Assembly (NCBI RefSeq): GCF_033597815.2
Contig: NZ_CP166245.1
Span: forward strand, 186,001-250,000
Reading direction: 5' to 3'
Origin: Staphylococcus sp. KG4-3
GTDB lineage: Bacteria > Bacillota > Bacilli > Staphylococcales > Staphylococcaceae
Length of the DNA stretch: 64,000 nucleotides
The notes under the pieces are model-generated. The model did no database searches, was not told the origin of the DNA, and was given only the letters and a program-made list of their open reading frames with translations. Within the stretch, counting starts at the first letter, position 1, and every line of letters starts with the position of its first letter. This document shows, one piece after another, positions 8,605-16,649 of this stretch. The position numbers were made by a program, and so were the translations under genes.

Positions 8605-9513
8605 TCATTTGCTTAAAATATCTTGTTTTAATTTTGTTCTTAAATGCTCTAAAGTTATTGGGTCTGTAAACCAATAATCTTCAGCTCTATAAGAGAATAC
8701 TTTGCCATTTTTTACAGCATCTATGTTTTTCCATGTGTCTGTTCTTTTAAAATCAAAATTCGTGTTTTTAGGTTCAGATAAAAATATATAATCCCCTGAT
8801 AAATTATTTATTTCTTCTTTAGAGACAGAATGATAACCTTTCCCATTCTCCTTTAATTTTTCTTTGTATGATTTTTCCATTGGCATACCAAAAGCTCCAT
8901 GTACAATTTCAAGGCCACGTCCTCCCCAATTTGTTCCGAAAATATTTATATTTTTAGTATCTGGTTCAAAGATAGTTGCAGTTTGTCCTTTAGTCTTTGC
9001 TTGAATAAGTTTTCTATCTTTTTTCGTTTGCTGTTCCCAGTTCTTAACCCATTGATTAGCTTTTTCTTTTTCATTTGTTATTTTTCCAATTTCTATCAAA
9101 ATCTCTTTATAATTATAATCAGTGGGGCTAAAAGAAACTGTAGATGCAATTTTTTGATATTTTTTATTATTTTTATCTCTTGAATCAGAAATTATCAAAT
9201 CAGGCTTTTGCTCAGCAACTTTTTCCACATCATTCTCACCTACAGATGGTGTACCTTTTAATCTTGATTTCAATATACTCGAGTCTTTTGTCCAATCTAA
9301 CACTGCAACTGGTTTAACACCTAACTCAATAAAATCGCCAACATAAAAAGGGGTTAATACTGCTATTCTTTTAGGTTTTTTAGGAATTGATACTTTTTTT
9401 CCATTAGCTTGTTTATATTCTTTTTGTTCTTGTTTTTTATCACTATTCTCATTTGAACAAGCTGTTAATGACAATAATAGTAAAGCACATCCGATAATCA
9501 ATATTTTTTTCAT
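8605..9513 (-). CDS. ABC-type iron/siderophore substrate-binding lipoprotein
   Basis: 302 residues with a lipoprotein signal peptide; the lipobox is LTAC with the lipidated Cys19. The body has the two-lobe periplasmic-binding fold of the FhuD/YfiY/BtuF cluster. Diagnostic blocks are PKRIAVLTPFYVGDFIELGVKPVAVLDW, KPDLIISDSRD and a GGRGLEIVHGAFG segment (only the recognisable pieces are quoted). It is the last gene after an AraC regulator and an MFS exporter (gaps of 18 and 22 bases), so it is probably part of the same operon. No permease or ATPase is adjacent; it must use a system encoded elsewhere. The start at 9513 has GGAGTG seven bases upstream; an alternative ATG at 9528 does not. Ferric-siderophore binding is inferred from the family. 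Confidence 0.85.
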   Translation of the reverse strand: MKKILIIGCALLLLSLTACSNENSDKKQEQKEYKQANGKKVSIPKKPKRIAVLTPFYVGDFIELGVKPVAVLDWTKDSSILKSRLKGTPSVGENDVEKVAEQKPDLIISDSRDKNNKKYQKIASTVSFSPTDYNYKEILIEIGKITNEKEKANQWVKNWEQQTKKDRKLIQAKTKGQTATIFEPDTKNINIFGTNWGGRGLEIVHGAFGMPMEKSYKEKLKENGKGYHSVSKEEINNLSGDYIFLSEPKNTNFDFKRTDTWKNIDAVKNGKVFSYRAEDYWFTDPITLEHLRTKLKQDILSK

Positions 9514-9531
9514 TATTTGACACTCCATTTA

Positions 9532-10416
9532 TTATGGTATTTGTTGTTTATACGTTTTGGGAGAAAGTCCAGTTTTTCTTTTAAATACTTTATTAAAATT
9601 ACTGATGTCCAAAAATCCTACTTCATTTGATATATCTATAACTTTTTTATCTGTTGTAATAAGTAAGTGCTTTGCAGCTTTTATTCTCACATTATTTCTA
9701 TAATCTATAAAATTTGTTCCTGTTTGTTGTTTAAACTTACTTGTAAATGTTGAATTACTCATACCTGCTAAACGACTTATTTGCTCTAAAGTTATAGCCT
9801 TTGAATAATGATATTGAATAAATTCAATTATCCAATCAATTATTAGATGATCCTCATTTGTATTTCTTTTAAATGTTTTTTTATGTTTTTCATAAACCCT
9901 ACTTAAAAATATAAATAATTCAATGAGTTTTGTTTTTATTAAAAGTTCATGTCCTAATTCTTTATTTTCCAACTCCTCTTTTACAGTCTTGACTAATAAA
10001 TCTATTCTTATTTTTTCTACAGGATTTAAGGTCATTTTATCTTTGAATTCATAGTCTTTTCTAAAAAACATTTGTAAATAAAAATAATCCATAATGTCCT
10101 CTAAATCAGATAGAACAAATAATTCTTTCTGTAAAACCTCAGGCTGGAATAAAATAAGGTATGTCTTCATAGTGGTATTATTTTCCGTACGATATCCGTG
10201 AACTTCACCAGGTTTTATTACGCATATATCTCCTTCACATAATTGTGACGATTTCCCTTTATAAGTGTGATAACATTCACCAGAAACTACATATATTAAT
10301 TCAATAAATTCATGAGAGTGCACATTATACGTTTCTCCTGGACCATGATAATTTGTAATAATATTGATTGGGAATTTTTTATTAATAGCATAATCTTCAT
10401 TTGTATGGATTCTCAT
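9532..10416 (-). CDS. AraC-family transcriptional regulator with N-terminal cupin
   Basis: 294 residues. The N-terminal half is a cupin-like sensor: HSHEFIELIYVVSGE, then an EGDICVIKPGEVHGY block, about residues 30-100. The C-terminal 100 residues are the twin helix-turn-helix AraC DNA-binding domain (GMSNSTFTSKFKQQTG and DISNFNKVFKRKTGLSPK). The gene lies between an MFS exporter and an iron-type binding protein on the same strand, an arrangement known for siderophore loci. Likely binding sites are the 21-base tandem repeats at 11759-11800. The ligand is unknown. Confidence 0.9.
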   Translation of the reverse strand: MRIHTNEDYAINKKFPINIITNYHGPGETYNVHSHEFIELIYVVSGECYHTYKGKSSQLCEGDICVIKPGEVHGYRTENNTTMKTYLILFQPEVLQKELFVLSDLEDIMDYFYLQMFFRKDYEFKDKMTLNPVEKIRIDLLVKTVKEELENKELGHELLIKTKLIELFIFLSRVYEKHKKTFKRNTNEDHLIIDWIIEFIQYHYSKAITLEQISRLAGMSNSTFTSKFKQQTGTNFIDYRNNVRIKAAKHLLITTDKKVIDISNEVGFLDISNFNKVFKRKTGLSPKTYKQQIP

Positions 10417-10438
10417 TTCATCAACCTTCTTTAATTAA

Positions 10439-11686
10439 TCATTTTGAATATATATTATAAACCCACTTATCTTTAGGTAATAGAAAAGTTAATATACCTA
10501 TAATTGGTAAAATAGTTGCACATGTGATTGCAAAACCAATATTCATTAAATCCGCAATTCCACCAAACAAAACGGATCCTATAGCTCCCATTCCAAAAGC
10601 TAAACCTACAACTAATCCAGAAACTACACCTATTTTTCCTGGAATTAACTCTTGAGCGTAAACAACAGCTACTGAGAATCCCGAAAATGTAATAAAACCT
10701 ACAGTGCTAATTAGCGCATAAGCCCATAGTTGATTAGCATAAGGTAAAATTAAAGCAAAAGGTATAGCTCCTACTAAAGAAAATATTAATGTATTTTTTT
10801 TACCAATTTTATCTGAAAGTGGGCCTCCAAAAAATGTACCTAATGCACCTGAAGCTAAAAATATGAATAAATAAACTTGAGCTTCAGAAATGCTAATTGT
10901 GTATTTATCTATAGCATAAAATTGGTAATAACTGCTAATACCTGCATCAAACCATGAACGTACAAATACTAGAAATAATAACAATGAAAAACTTAAAAGC
11001 ACCTTCTTTTTGTACTTTTTAGGTATATACCTTTGTTCATTAATATGATTTTGTATTTTGTTCTGCATTGATACCGTTTCTTTATACCAACTGCCTATAT
11101 ATAGTAATAAAATAATAGCTATACCCACAACAGCCGTAAAATAAATTGCTCCAAATTGACCTAAGGGAACTAACAGTAATGCTGTGATTAAGGGCGCAGA
11201 TGATTGCCCAAAATTACCTCCAACTTGAAAAATGGATTGTGCTAATCCTCTTTTACTTCCTGCCACCATATGCGTTATGCGAGAACCTTCTGGATGAAAA
11301 GTAGCAGAACCGACACCTATTAAAATAACGGAAATTATTAATGATGAAAAATTGGGCGATATTGCTAATATTATTACGCCAATAAAGGTGAATATCATGC
11401 CTATTGGTAAAGCATATGGCATTGGCCTTTTATCTGTATATAAACCTACTACAGGTTGAATAACCGATGCTGTCATATTTAAAGAAAACGCAATAAATCC
11501 TATTTTGGTATATGATAAACCCATTTCTGTTTCAAATATTGGAAACATGGCTGTAACTAATGCTTGTATCATATCGTTAAATAAATGGATAATACTTAAA
11601 ATAAATAAAATTCCATACAAAGTGTCTGTATGTGTCTTTTTCATGCTATTTATTATAGGGGATTTTTCTCTCAGTAAAAACTTCAT
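10439..11686 (-). CDS. MFS efflux transporter, fosmidomycin-resistance (Fsr) family
   Basis: Twelve-helix major facilitator, 415 residues. The family mark GSATFHPEGSR sits after the fourth helix and a GPLSDKIGKKN loop occupies the second half. Fsr-type carriers export drugs or small metabolites. Being first in an operon with an AraC regulator and a siderophore-type binding protein suggests siderophore or metabolite export. The start is uncertain: ATG 11686 has only a weak ribosome site, and ATG 11644 would give MKKTHTDTLYG, a better match to the usual family N-terminus but without an obvious site. Confidence 0.85.
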   Translation of the reverse strand: MKFLLREKSPIINSMKKTHTDTLYGILFILSIIHLFNDMIQALVTAMFPIFETEMGLSYTKIGFIAFSLNMTASVIQPVVGLYTDKRPMPYALPIGMIFTFIGVIILAISPNFSSLIISVILIGVGSATFHPEGSRITHMVAGSKRGLAQSIFQVGGNFGQSSAPLITALLLVPLGQFGAIYFTAVVGIAIILLLYIGSWYKETVSMQNKIQNHINEQRYIPKKYKKKVLLSFSLLLFLVFVRSWFDAGISSYYQFYAIDKYTISISEAQVYLFIFLASGALGTFFGGPLSDKIGKKNTLIFSLVGAIPFALILPYANQLWAYALISTVGFITFSGFSVAVVYAQELIPGKIGVVSGLVVGLAFGMGAIGSVLFGGIADLMNIGFAITCATILPIIGILTFLLPKDKWVYNIYSK

Positions 11687-11758
11687 TCTAACTACACCAA
11701 CTCACATATTTAATTGAAAACCTTTATCATTTGAATATATTAGCTAATTTAACAATTT

Positions 11759-11846
11759 CAAACTAGGTGTATTTGCCTATAAACTAGGTGTATTTGCCTA
11801 TTTCCATTAATGTTTTCTACTATATTTATAGGCAAATATGCCTAGT
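11759..11846. promoter_or_regulatory. Tandem 21-bp operators plus an inverted copy between the MFS operon and the DMT pair
   Basis: Two perfect, directly adjacent 21-base repeats (AAACTAGGTGTATTTGCCTAT) occupy 11759-11779 and 11780-11800. A third, inverted copy with one or two changes is at 11827-11846. Each contains a dyad of the form AGGyr-TATT-TGCCT. Tandem direct repeats spaced by two helical turns are the classic layout for AraC-family regulators. One is encoded in the adjacent operon. The sites lie between two divergent operons and could control both. Confidence 0.7.
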
Positions 11847-11864
11847 TAAACTCAGTATATTTTA

Positions 11865-11908
11865 TTATCATTTATAGTTAATAACTATGATTAATAACTA
11901 TAAATGAT
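11865..11908. promoter_or_regulatory. 15-bp inverted repeat just upstream of the first DMT gene
   Basis: TATCATTTATAGTTA (11865-11879) is the exact reverse complement of 11894-11908. Nested TAGTTAATAACTA half-sites lie inside. It ends ten bases before the first DMT start and may be an operator or a leader hairpin masking the ribosome site. Confidence 0.55.
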
Positions 11909-11923
11909 AGAAAGGAAATGAAA

Positions 11924-12352
11924 ATGAAGTTTATATTTTATATTTTAGCTTTAATTGCAGGTGCTTCACTAGGTATAGAAGCTGCATTAGGAGGGCTACT
12001 TTCAGAGGAAATTGGCAATTTAGAAAGTACTTTATATATTTTTATTATGGGCTCTTTAGTTTTAATATTGGCTATTGTATTTTTTGGGAAAGGAGACCTA
12101 TCTAAAATACCACGGCAAAGGACATGGCAAATTGGAGGTGGCATTTTAGGCGCTATAGGGATGACGTTATTATTTACTAGTGTAACGTTTATAGGGGTAG
12201 GTATTTCTCTTACAAGTGTAATTATAGGCCAATTATTAACGGGAATAGTCATTGATCATCTAGGTTTATTTGGGTCTCCAAAATATAACATTGATAGATA
12301 TAGGCTCATTGCTGTATTACTACTCTTTTTATCTTTATATTTTATACTTTAG
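11924..12352 (+). CDS. DMT transporter subunit, YdcZ (DUF606) family, first of a pair
   Basis: About 142 residues with five membrane segments. The family blocks GAxLGIEAALGG(L)LSEEIG and FIMGSLVL near the N-terminus identify the DUF606/YdcZ half-size drug/metabolite transporters, normally encoded as adjacent pairs. The first ATG is at 11918 and a second at 11924; GAAAGGAA (11909-11916) fits the later one better. It is followed after 11 bases by a homologous gene, so the two probably form a heterodimer. The inverted repeat directly upstream suggests local repression. Substrate unknown. Confidence 0.8.
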   Translation: MKFIFYILALIAGASLGIEAALGGLLSEEIGNLESTLYIFIMGSLVLILAIVFFGKGDLSKIPRQRTWQIGGGILGAIGMTLLFTSVTFIGVGISLTSVIIGQLLTGIVIDHLGLFGSPKYNIDRYRLIAVLLLFLSLYFIL

Positions 12353-12363
12353 GAGGACTAAAA

Positions 12364-12840
12364 TTGAATTTAATTTTAATTATTATACCTATATTAGCTG
12401 GTTTAATACTAAGTATGCAACAAACTTTTAATGGGGCTTTGGGTCAAAAAATAGGTGCCTTAGAGAGTTCATTTATGTCTTTCTTTACAGGGGCAATTTT
12501 TTTATCTATCGCCGTCATTTTCTTTGGTAATGGTAATATTTTAGCAATTTTTAATGTTCCATTTTATTATTTGATTGCAGCTTTATTTGGTATCATCTTT
12601 TTATCTTTAATGCCTTTTACGATTCCAAGAATTGGCGTTACTAATTCATTGGTTATGGTCATTATAGGTCAACTTGTCAGCGGGCTTATAATTGATCATT
12701 TTGGCCTGTTTGGCAGCGAAATTGTTAAAATTAATATACATAAGATGATAGGTATTATATTGTTAATATGTTCTATATTCTTTATATTTTTCGGTGAGAA
12801 AGTAGCAATCTTGTTTGTAAAAAAACGTCATAATAAGTAA
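12364..12840 (+). CDS. DMT transporter subunit, YdcZ (DUF606) family, second of a pair
   Basis: 158 residues, five membrane segments, homologous to the preceding protein (QTFNGALGQKIGALESSF aligns with its ALGGLLSEEIGNLESTL). The shared IIGQLxxGxxIDHxGLFGS motif occurs in both proteins. The start is TTG at 12364, with AGGAGG nine bases upstream. A strong terminator follows immediately. The pair probably acts as one transporter; regulation may be shared with the divergent MFS/AraC operon through the operators at 11759-11846. Confidence 0.8.
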   Translation: MNLILIIIPILAGLILSMQQTFNGALGQKIGALESSFMSFFTGAIFLSIAVIFFGNGNILAIFNVPFYYLIAALFGIIFLSLMPFTIPRIGVTNSLVMVIIGQLVSGLIIDHFGLFGSEIVKINIHKMIGIILLICSIFFIFFGEKVAILFVKKRHNK

Positions 12841-12842
12841 CA

Positions 12843-12895
12843 ATAAACAAAGTAGTAATCTTTAAAGGTTACTACTTTGTTTATTTAATTTTTTG
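12843..12895. terminator. Terminator of the DMT pair
   Basis: Perfect 16-base arms at 12843-12858 and 12869-12884, followed by TTAATTTTTT on the plus strand. Confidence 0.9.
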
Positions 12896-13103
12896 CAAAA
12901 TAAAAAAGGAATTCATTGCAAGACAAAAGGGAAAGTGACACCATTTAAATACCACCTCTTTTAATCGTTTTATGGATACTTACTTATGAAATCTAGTTCT
13001 CGATGCAAATAAACACGTCTCTCATCGTCTAAAAACTCATGTTTTTTGATAATTATGATACATTGATTGTAACACAAGTTTAGAAAGCGAAATATGCAAG
13101 AAA

Positions 13104-13134
13104 AACCTCTCACTTTTATAGTGAGAGGTTTTGT
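13104..13134. terminator. Bidirectional hairpin terminator
   Basis: Arms AACCTCTCAC (13104-13113) and GTGAGAGGTT (13121-13130) with A and T runs on either side. It lies at the end of the minus-strand ribokinase transcript (stop 13179). Confidence 0.8.
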
Positions 13135-13178
13135 GTCAAAAACGAAGGTTTATGAAATGAAAAGAGTATTTGCTATAT

Positions 13179-14099
13179 TTAAGAATAATTGTTTATAAAA
13201 TCTTTAATTTCTTTTTTAGTTGGTAGAGCATTTTGTGTTTCTCGCTTGCTGACTTTAATAGCTGCAGCAGCTGTTGCAAATTTAACTGACTCTACTAATT
13301 GATTTCCTTCATTTAAGTATACAGTTAAAGCTGCAGCAAAAACGTCTCCTGCTCCAACTGTATTTATAGCTTTTACTTTGTATGATGATATAAAAGTAGA
13401 TTGTTTATTTGTATAAATCAAAGAACCTAATTCCCCCAATTTAAGAATAACTGTATTAACTCCTTTTCTATTAATGATTGTGGCAGCTGTTAGGGCTGTT
13501 TCTTTATCTGTTATTTTTATTCCAGATATCTTTTCTGCTTCCTGTTGATTAGGAGTTATGATATTAGCATAAGATAAGTATACTTCCTTATAACCATCTG
13601 CAGGAGCAGGATCTAAAATAACATTTATATTTTTTTCTTTTGCACTTTTTAACGCATGCATAATAGCATCTTCATTAGTTTCTAGTTGTAATAGGAAGTA
13701 ATTAGCATTGACTGAATTAAAAATTGCCGTAATAGGATCTAATTTTATTTTATTATTAGCGCCTACAGTGCCTAACATTGTATTTTCACCTTGTTCATCA
13801 AGAATAACAACAAAAGTTCCGGTATTTACATTTTCTTTAATTTGAATATTAGTAGTATCAATCTTTTGGTCTGTTAAATTTTTTAACATGTTTTTACCTT
13901 GTTCATCATTCCCAACAGCTCCAATAAATCTTACTTGACTACCGATTCTTGATAAAGCTATTGCTTGGTTAGCCCCCTTGCCACCAGGTTGTGTGTTAAC
14001 GGAATCAACCCACACAGTGTCCCCATAATTAGGATATTCTTTTGCATTAATAAAAATATCTTGATTAATACTTCCCATCGTTATAATCTCTTTGTTCAA
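13179..14099 (-). CDS. rbsK: Ribokinase-family sugar kinase
   Basis: PfkB-family kinase of 306 residues that phosphorylates ribose (or a related sugar) at O5. The N-terminal PfkB signature has PGGKGANQA at 38-46. The ATP-site signature NTVGAGDVFAAA at 246-257 carries the catalytic Asp252. The length and these motifs match ribokinase better than fructokinase. It lies downstream of a LacI-family regulator on the same strand (24-base gap) and divergent from a PTS EIIC and an epimerase. The natural substrate could therefore be a sugar other than ribose. Confidence 0.85.
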   Translation of the reverse strand: MNKEIITMGSINQDIFINAKEYPNYGDTVWVDSVNTQPGGKGANQAIALSRIGSQVRFIGAVGNDEQGKNMLKNLTDQKIDTTNIQIKENVNTGTFVVILDEQGENTMLGTVGANNKIKLDPITAIFNSVNANYFLLQLETNEDAIMHALKSAKEKNINVILDPAPADGYKEVYLSYANIITPNQQEAEKISGIKITDKETALTAATIINRKGVNTVILKLGELGSLIYTNKQSTFISSYKVKAINTVGAGDVFAAALTVYLNEGNQLVESVKFATAAAAIKVSKRETQNALPTKKEIKDFINNYS

Positions 14100-14123
14100 C
14101 TTCTTAGTCCCCCAATAATAAAA

Positions 14124-15101
14124 TCATATTTTAGTTGTTTTTCTAATAATAAGTTCAGGAATATATTCAAACTGTATCGCTTTATTTTCTTTTATAGATT
14201 CCATAATCATCTGACCAATTTTTGGATCTAATTGATTGACTGTAGTAAGACTCGGTGTGGAATATTGCGATAAAACACAGTTATCATATCCAATTATTTG
14301 TATACTATTAGGTATTGATATACCTAGTTCATAGCATGCATTTATCACTCCGATAGCCATTGCGTCGTTAGCACAAACTATTCCTTGAATATTATTCTCC
14401 GTTTTCAACTTTTTTAGTGCTAATTCATATCCACTTTTATAAGTGAAATCTCCTTCCAGTAAATTAATGGTATGAGTTTTAGTGAATTTTTGAATCGCTT
14501 TTTGATACCCTCTAAAACGATTGATAGAAGACTGTTCATTCATTTCACCTGAAATAAATAAAATATGTTCACATCCACAATTATTCACTAAATGTTTAGT
14601 GGCAAGAAAACTTCCTTCAAAGTGATCTACTGAAATAGAATTCGGTTGATTATCTAAATTAGTTCTATCAATTGTAATAACATTAACATTATGTTTTTCA
14701 AGATACTCTATATCTTTTTTTGTAATAGCCAATGAATTGATAATTACATTTTGTATATAGTTATCTACAATATTTTTTAAAAAGTATGATATATTTTCTT
14801 CGCTATCATTACTATTGCAAAGATATAATTTATACCCATAATTATATGCTGAAGTTTCAATAATATTCACTAAATCTGCAAAGTATGGATTATTTAAATT
14901 AGGAATAATCAAAGCTATTAAATTTGAAGATCTATTTGATAAAGACCTGGCAATATTATTTGGTTCGTATTCTAATTTTTTTATTGCTTCTCTTACTCTT
15001 TTTTCAGTATCAATATTGGCTCCTGCTTTATTATTAATAATTCTAGAAACAGTAGCTGTTGACACATCAGCCATTTTCGCTACTTCTTTAATTGTAACCA
15101 T
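14124..15101 (-). CDS. LacI-family transcriptional repressor (RbsR/CcpA-like)
   Basis: 325 residues. The N-terminal helix-turn-helix reads TIKEVAKMADVSTATVSRII, followed by the hinge helix RSLSNRSSN. The rest is a periplasmic-binding-like effector domain. It is upstream of ribokinase and divergent from the PTS gene. Two identical operators (TTGTAACCGATTACAA) lie in the intergenic region, one overlapping its own start region and one next to the PTS start. Repression of both operons until the sugar appears is the expected behaviour. Confidence 0.9.
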   Translation of the reverse strand: MVTIKEVAKMADVSTATVSRIINNKAGANIDTEKRVREAIKKLEYEPNNIARSLSNRSSNLIALIIPNLNNPYFADLVNIIETSAYNYGYKLYLCNSNDSEENISYFLKNIVDNYIQNVIINSLAITKKDIEYLEKHNVNVITIDRTNLDNQPNSISVDHFEGSFLATKHLVNNCGCEHILFISGEMNEQSSINRFRGYQKAIQKFTKTHTINLLEGDFTYKSGYELALKKLKTENNIQGIVCANDAMAIGVINACYELGISIPNSIQIIGYDNCVLSQYSTPSLTTVNQLDPKIGQMIMESIKENKAIQFEYIPELIIRKTTKI

Positions 15102-15114
15102 TTAAAAACACCCT

Positions 15115-15130
15115 TTGTAACCGATTACAA
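15115..15130. promoter_or_regulatory. LacI-type operator, copy 1
   Basis: TTGTAACCGATTACAA, a perfect palindrome with the central CG typical of LacI-family sites, 14 bases before the regulator start. It also matches the cre consensus TGWAANCGNTNWCA, so CcpA may bind as well. Confidence 0.8.
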
Positions 15131-15211
15131 AAATTATATAACTTTAAATTTTTATTGTCAAATGACATTGAAAATGTAGTGTTAATATTTTATCATAAAG
15201 ATAACCTTGTT

Positions 15212-15227
15212 TTGTAACCGATTACAA
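15212..15227. promoter_or_regulatory. LacI-type operator, copy 2
   Basis: An identical 16-base palindrome, 97 bases from copy 1 and 17 bases upstream of the PTS EIIC start. Identical paired sites in a divergent promoter region suggest looping or joint control by the adjacent regulator. Confidence 0.8.
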
Positions 15228-15243
15228 ATAAGGGAGGGTTAAA

Positions 15244-16620
15244 ATGTTTTCACAATTAAATAATCTATTTCAATGGTTTATCGGCTTAGGTGGGCCCGCT
15301 ATAATGTTTGTTATTATTACTTTACTTTCATTAGGTTTTAAAGTGAAATTTTCAAAAGCTTTAGAAAGTGGTATCCGTATGGCTATAGCTTTAACTGGTA
15401 TGACAGCTGCTATTTCTCTTTTAACTGATGCTTTGGGCCCTGCATTAAATGACTTTATAAAATCTACAGGTGTAAATTTACATATAACAGACTTAGGTTG
15501 GGCGCCAATGGCAGTTATTACATGGGGTTCTATTTATACTTTGTTTTTTGCTTTTGTCTGTATCATTGTTAATTTACTTATGCTGTTTATGAATAAAACT
15601 AAAACTCTAAACGTTGACTTATTTAACATTTGGAATATCTCAATAATTGGCTTATTAGTTGAATATTATGCTCACAATATGATTATTACAACTTTATTTG
15701 TTATTATGATTTACTCTTTGATGTTAAAAAATTCAGATGCTCTTAAACCTTCTATAAATCAAGTTTTAAATTATGATGAAAATAATGTTACTACAACAGC
15801 ACATCCTAGTCTTTTAATTGCACCGTTTGTTTATATCATCGATAAATTTATTACTAAATTTTTACCATTTGTAGATAAATTTGACTTTAATGCTGAAATT
15901 TTAAATAAAAAAATAGGTTTCTGGGGTAGTAAATTTTCAATTGGAGTATATTTAGGTTGTTTTATTGGGATTTTAGGCCAACAATCTTTAAAAGAAGTAC
16001 TTACTCTCGGTTTCACAACTGGCGTAGTTTTAGAATTATTCGCTTATATCGGTGGTTGGTTTGGACCAGCTATTGAGCCACTTTCTAATAGAATTAGTAC
16101 AATTATGAGTTCTAGATTCAGAGGTCGTAAGTTATTCATAGGTATTGATTGGCCTATACTTGCTTCAAGTGCTGAATTATGGGCTGTTGTAAATATATTA
16201 GCTCCAATTTTATTATTTATGGCCATGTTATTGCCAGGCAACCATGTTCTACCTTTAGGTGGCATACTATTAACTGTCTTGGTTCCAGCATTATTGTTAA
16301 TTACTGGTGGTAAAGTAATAAGAATGACTATTATTGGTACTATACTACTACCATTATTTTTATGGGCAGCTACGATGATTTCTAGTTTTCTTACTAATAC
16401 TTCAAAGGAAATAGGAGAATTTCCTTCTGGTCTTTCAAAAAATCAAATGTTTTCTTCAGTAGACTCAGATCCTATTGAAAAAATGCTGGGCGTATTAGTA
16501 GGGAATGCATGGAACTCTTTTGATATTAGATTAATAATATTCGCTATAATTGCAGTGATTCTTTATATTATATTTTTCTTGTGGTATTTCAAATCAATGG
16601 GTAACAGACAAAAATTTTAA
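15244..16620 (+). CDS. PTS EIIC component, galactitol (GatC/SgcC) family
   Basis: 458 residues, about ten to twelve membrane segments, matching the galactitol-type EIIC family. Features include the FIGLGGPAIMFVIITLLSLGFKV-type start (quoted in part) and long stretches such as AYIGGWFGPAIEPLSNRIS. EIIC forms the membrane channel of a sugar phosphotransferase. No EIIA or EIIB gene is present in this locus, so phosphotransfer must come from elsewhere or the protein may act as a facilitator. GGGAGG precedes the ATG. It is followed after 29 bases by an epimerase gene in the same operon. Confidence 0.88.
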   Translation: MFSQLNNLFQWFIGLGGPAIMFVIITLLSLGFKVKFSKALESGIRMAIALTGMTAAISLLTDALGPALNDFIKSTGVNLHITDLGWAPMAVITWGSIYTLFFAFVCIIVNLLMLFMNKTKTLNVDLFNIWNISIIGLLVEYYAHNMIITTLFVIMIYSLMLKNSDALKPSINQVLNYDENNVTTTAHPSLLIAPFVYIIDKFITKFLPFVDKFDFNAEILNKKIGFWGSKFSIGVYLGCFIGILGQQSLKEVLTLGFTTGVVLELFAYIGGWFGPAIEPLSNRISTIMSSRFRGRKLFIGIDWPILASSAELWAVVNILAPILLFMAMLLPGNHVLPLGGILLTVLVPALLLITGGKVIRMTIIGTILLPLFLWAATMISSFLTNTSKEIGEFPSGLSKNQMFSSVDSDPIEKMLGVLVGNAWNSFDIRLIIFAIIAVILYIIFFLWYFKSMGNRQKF

Positions 16621-16649
16621 ACTATTAAAAATGAGAAAGGTGGTTAATT

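Noticed and set aside
8899..9183. 94-codon plus-strand frame
   Set aside because: It is antisense to the binding-protein gene, low complexity, and has no ribosome site.
11711..11740. Fur-box-like TTTATCATTTGAA near the MFS operon start
   Set aside because: Only one half-site resembles the GATAATGATTATC type; not enough to claim iron control.
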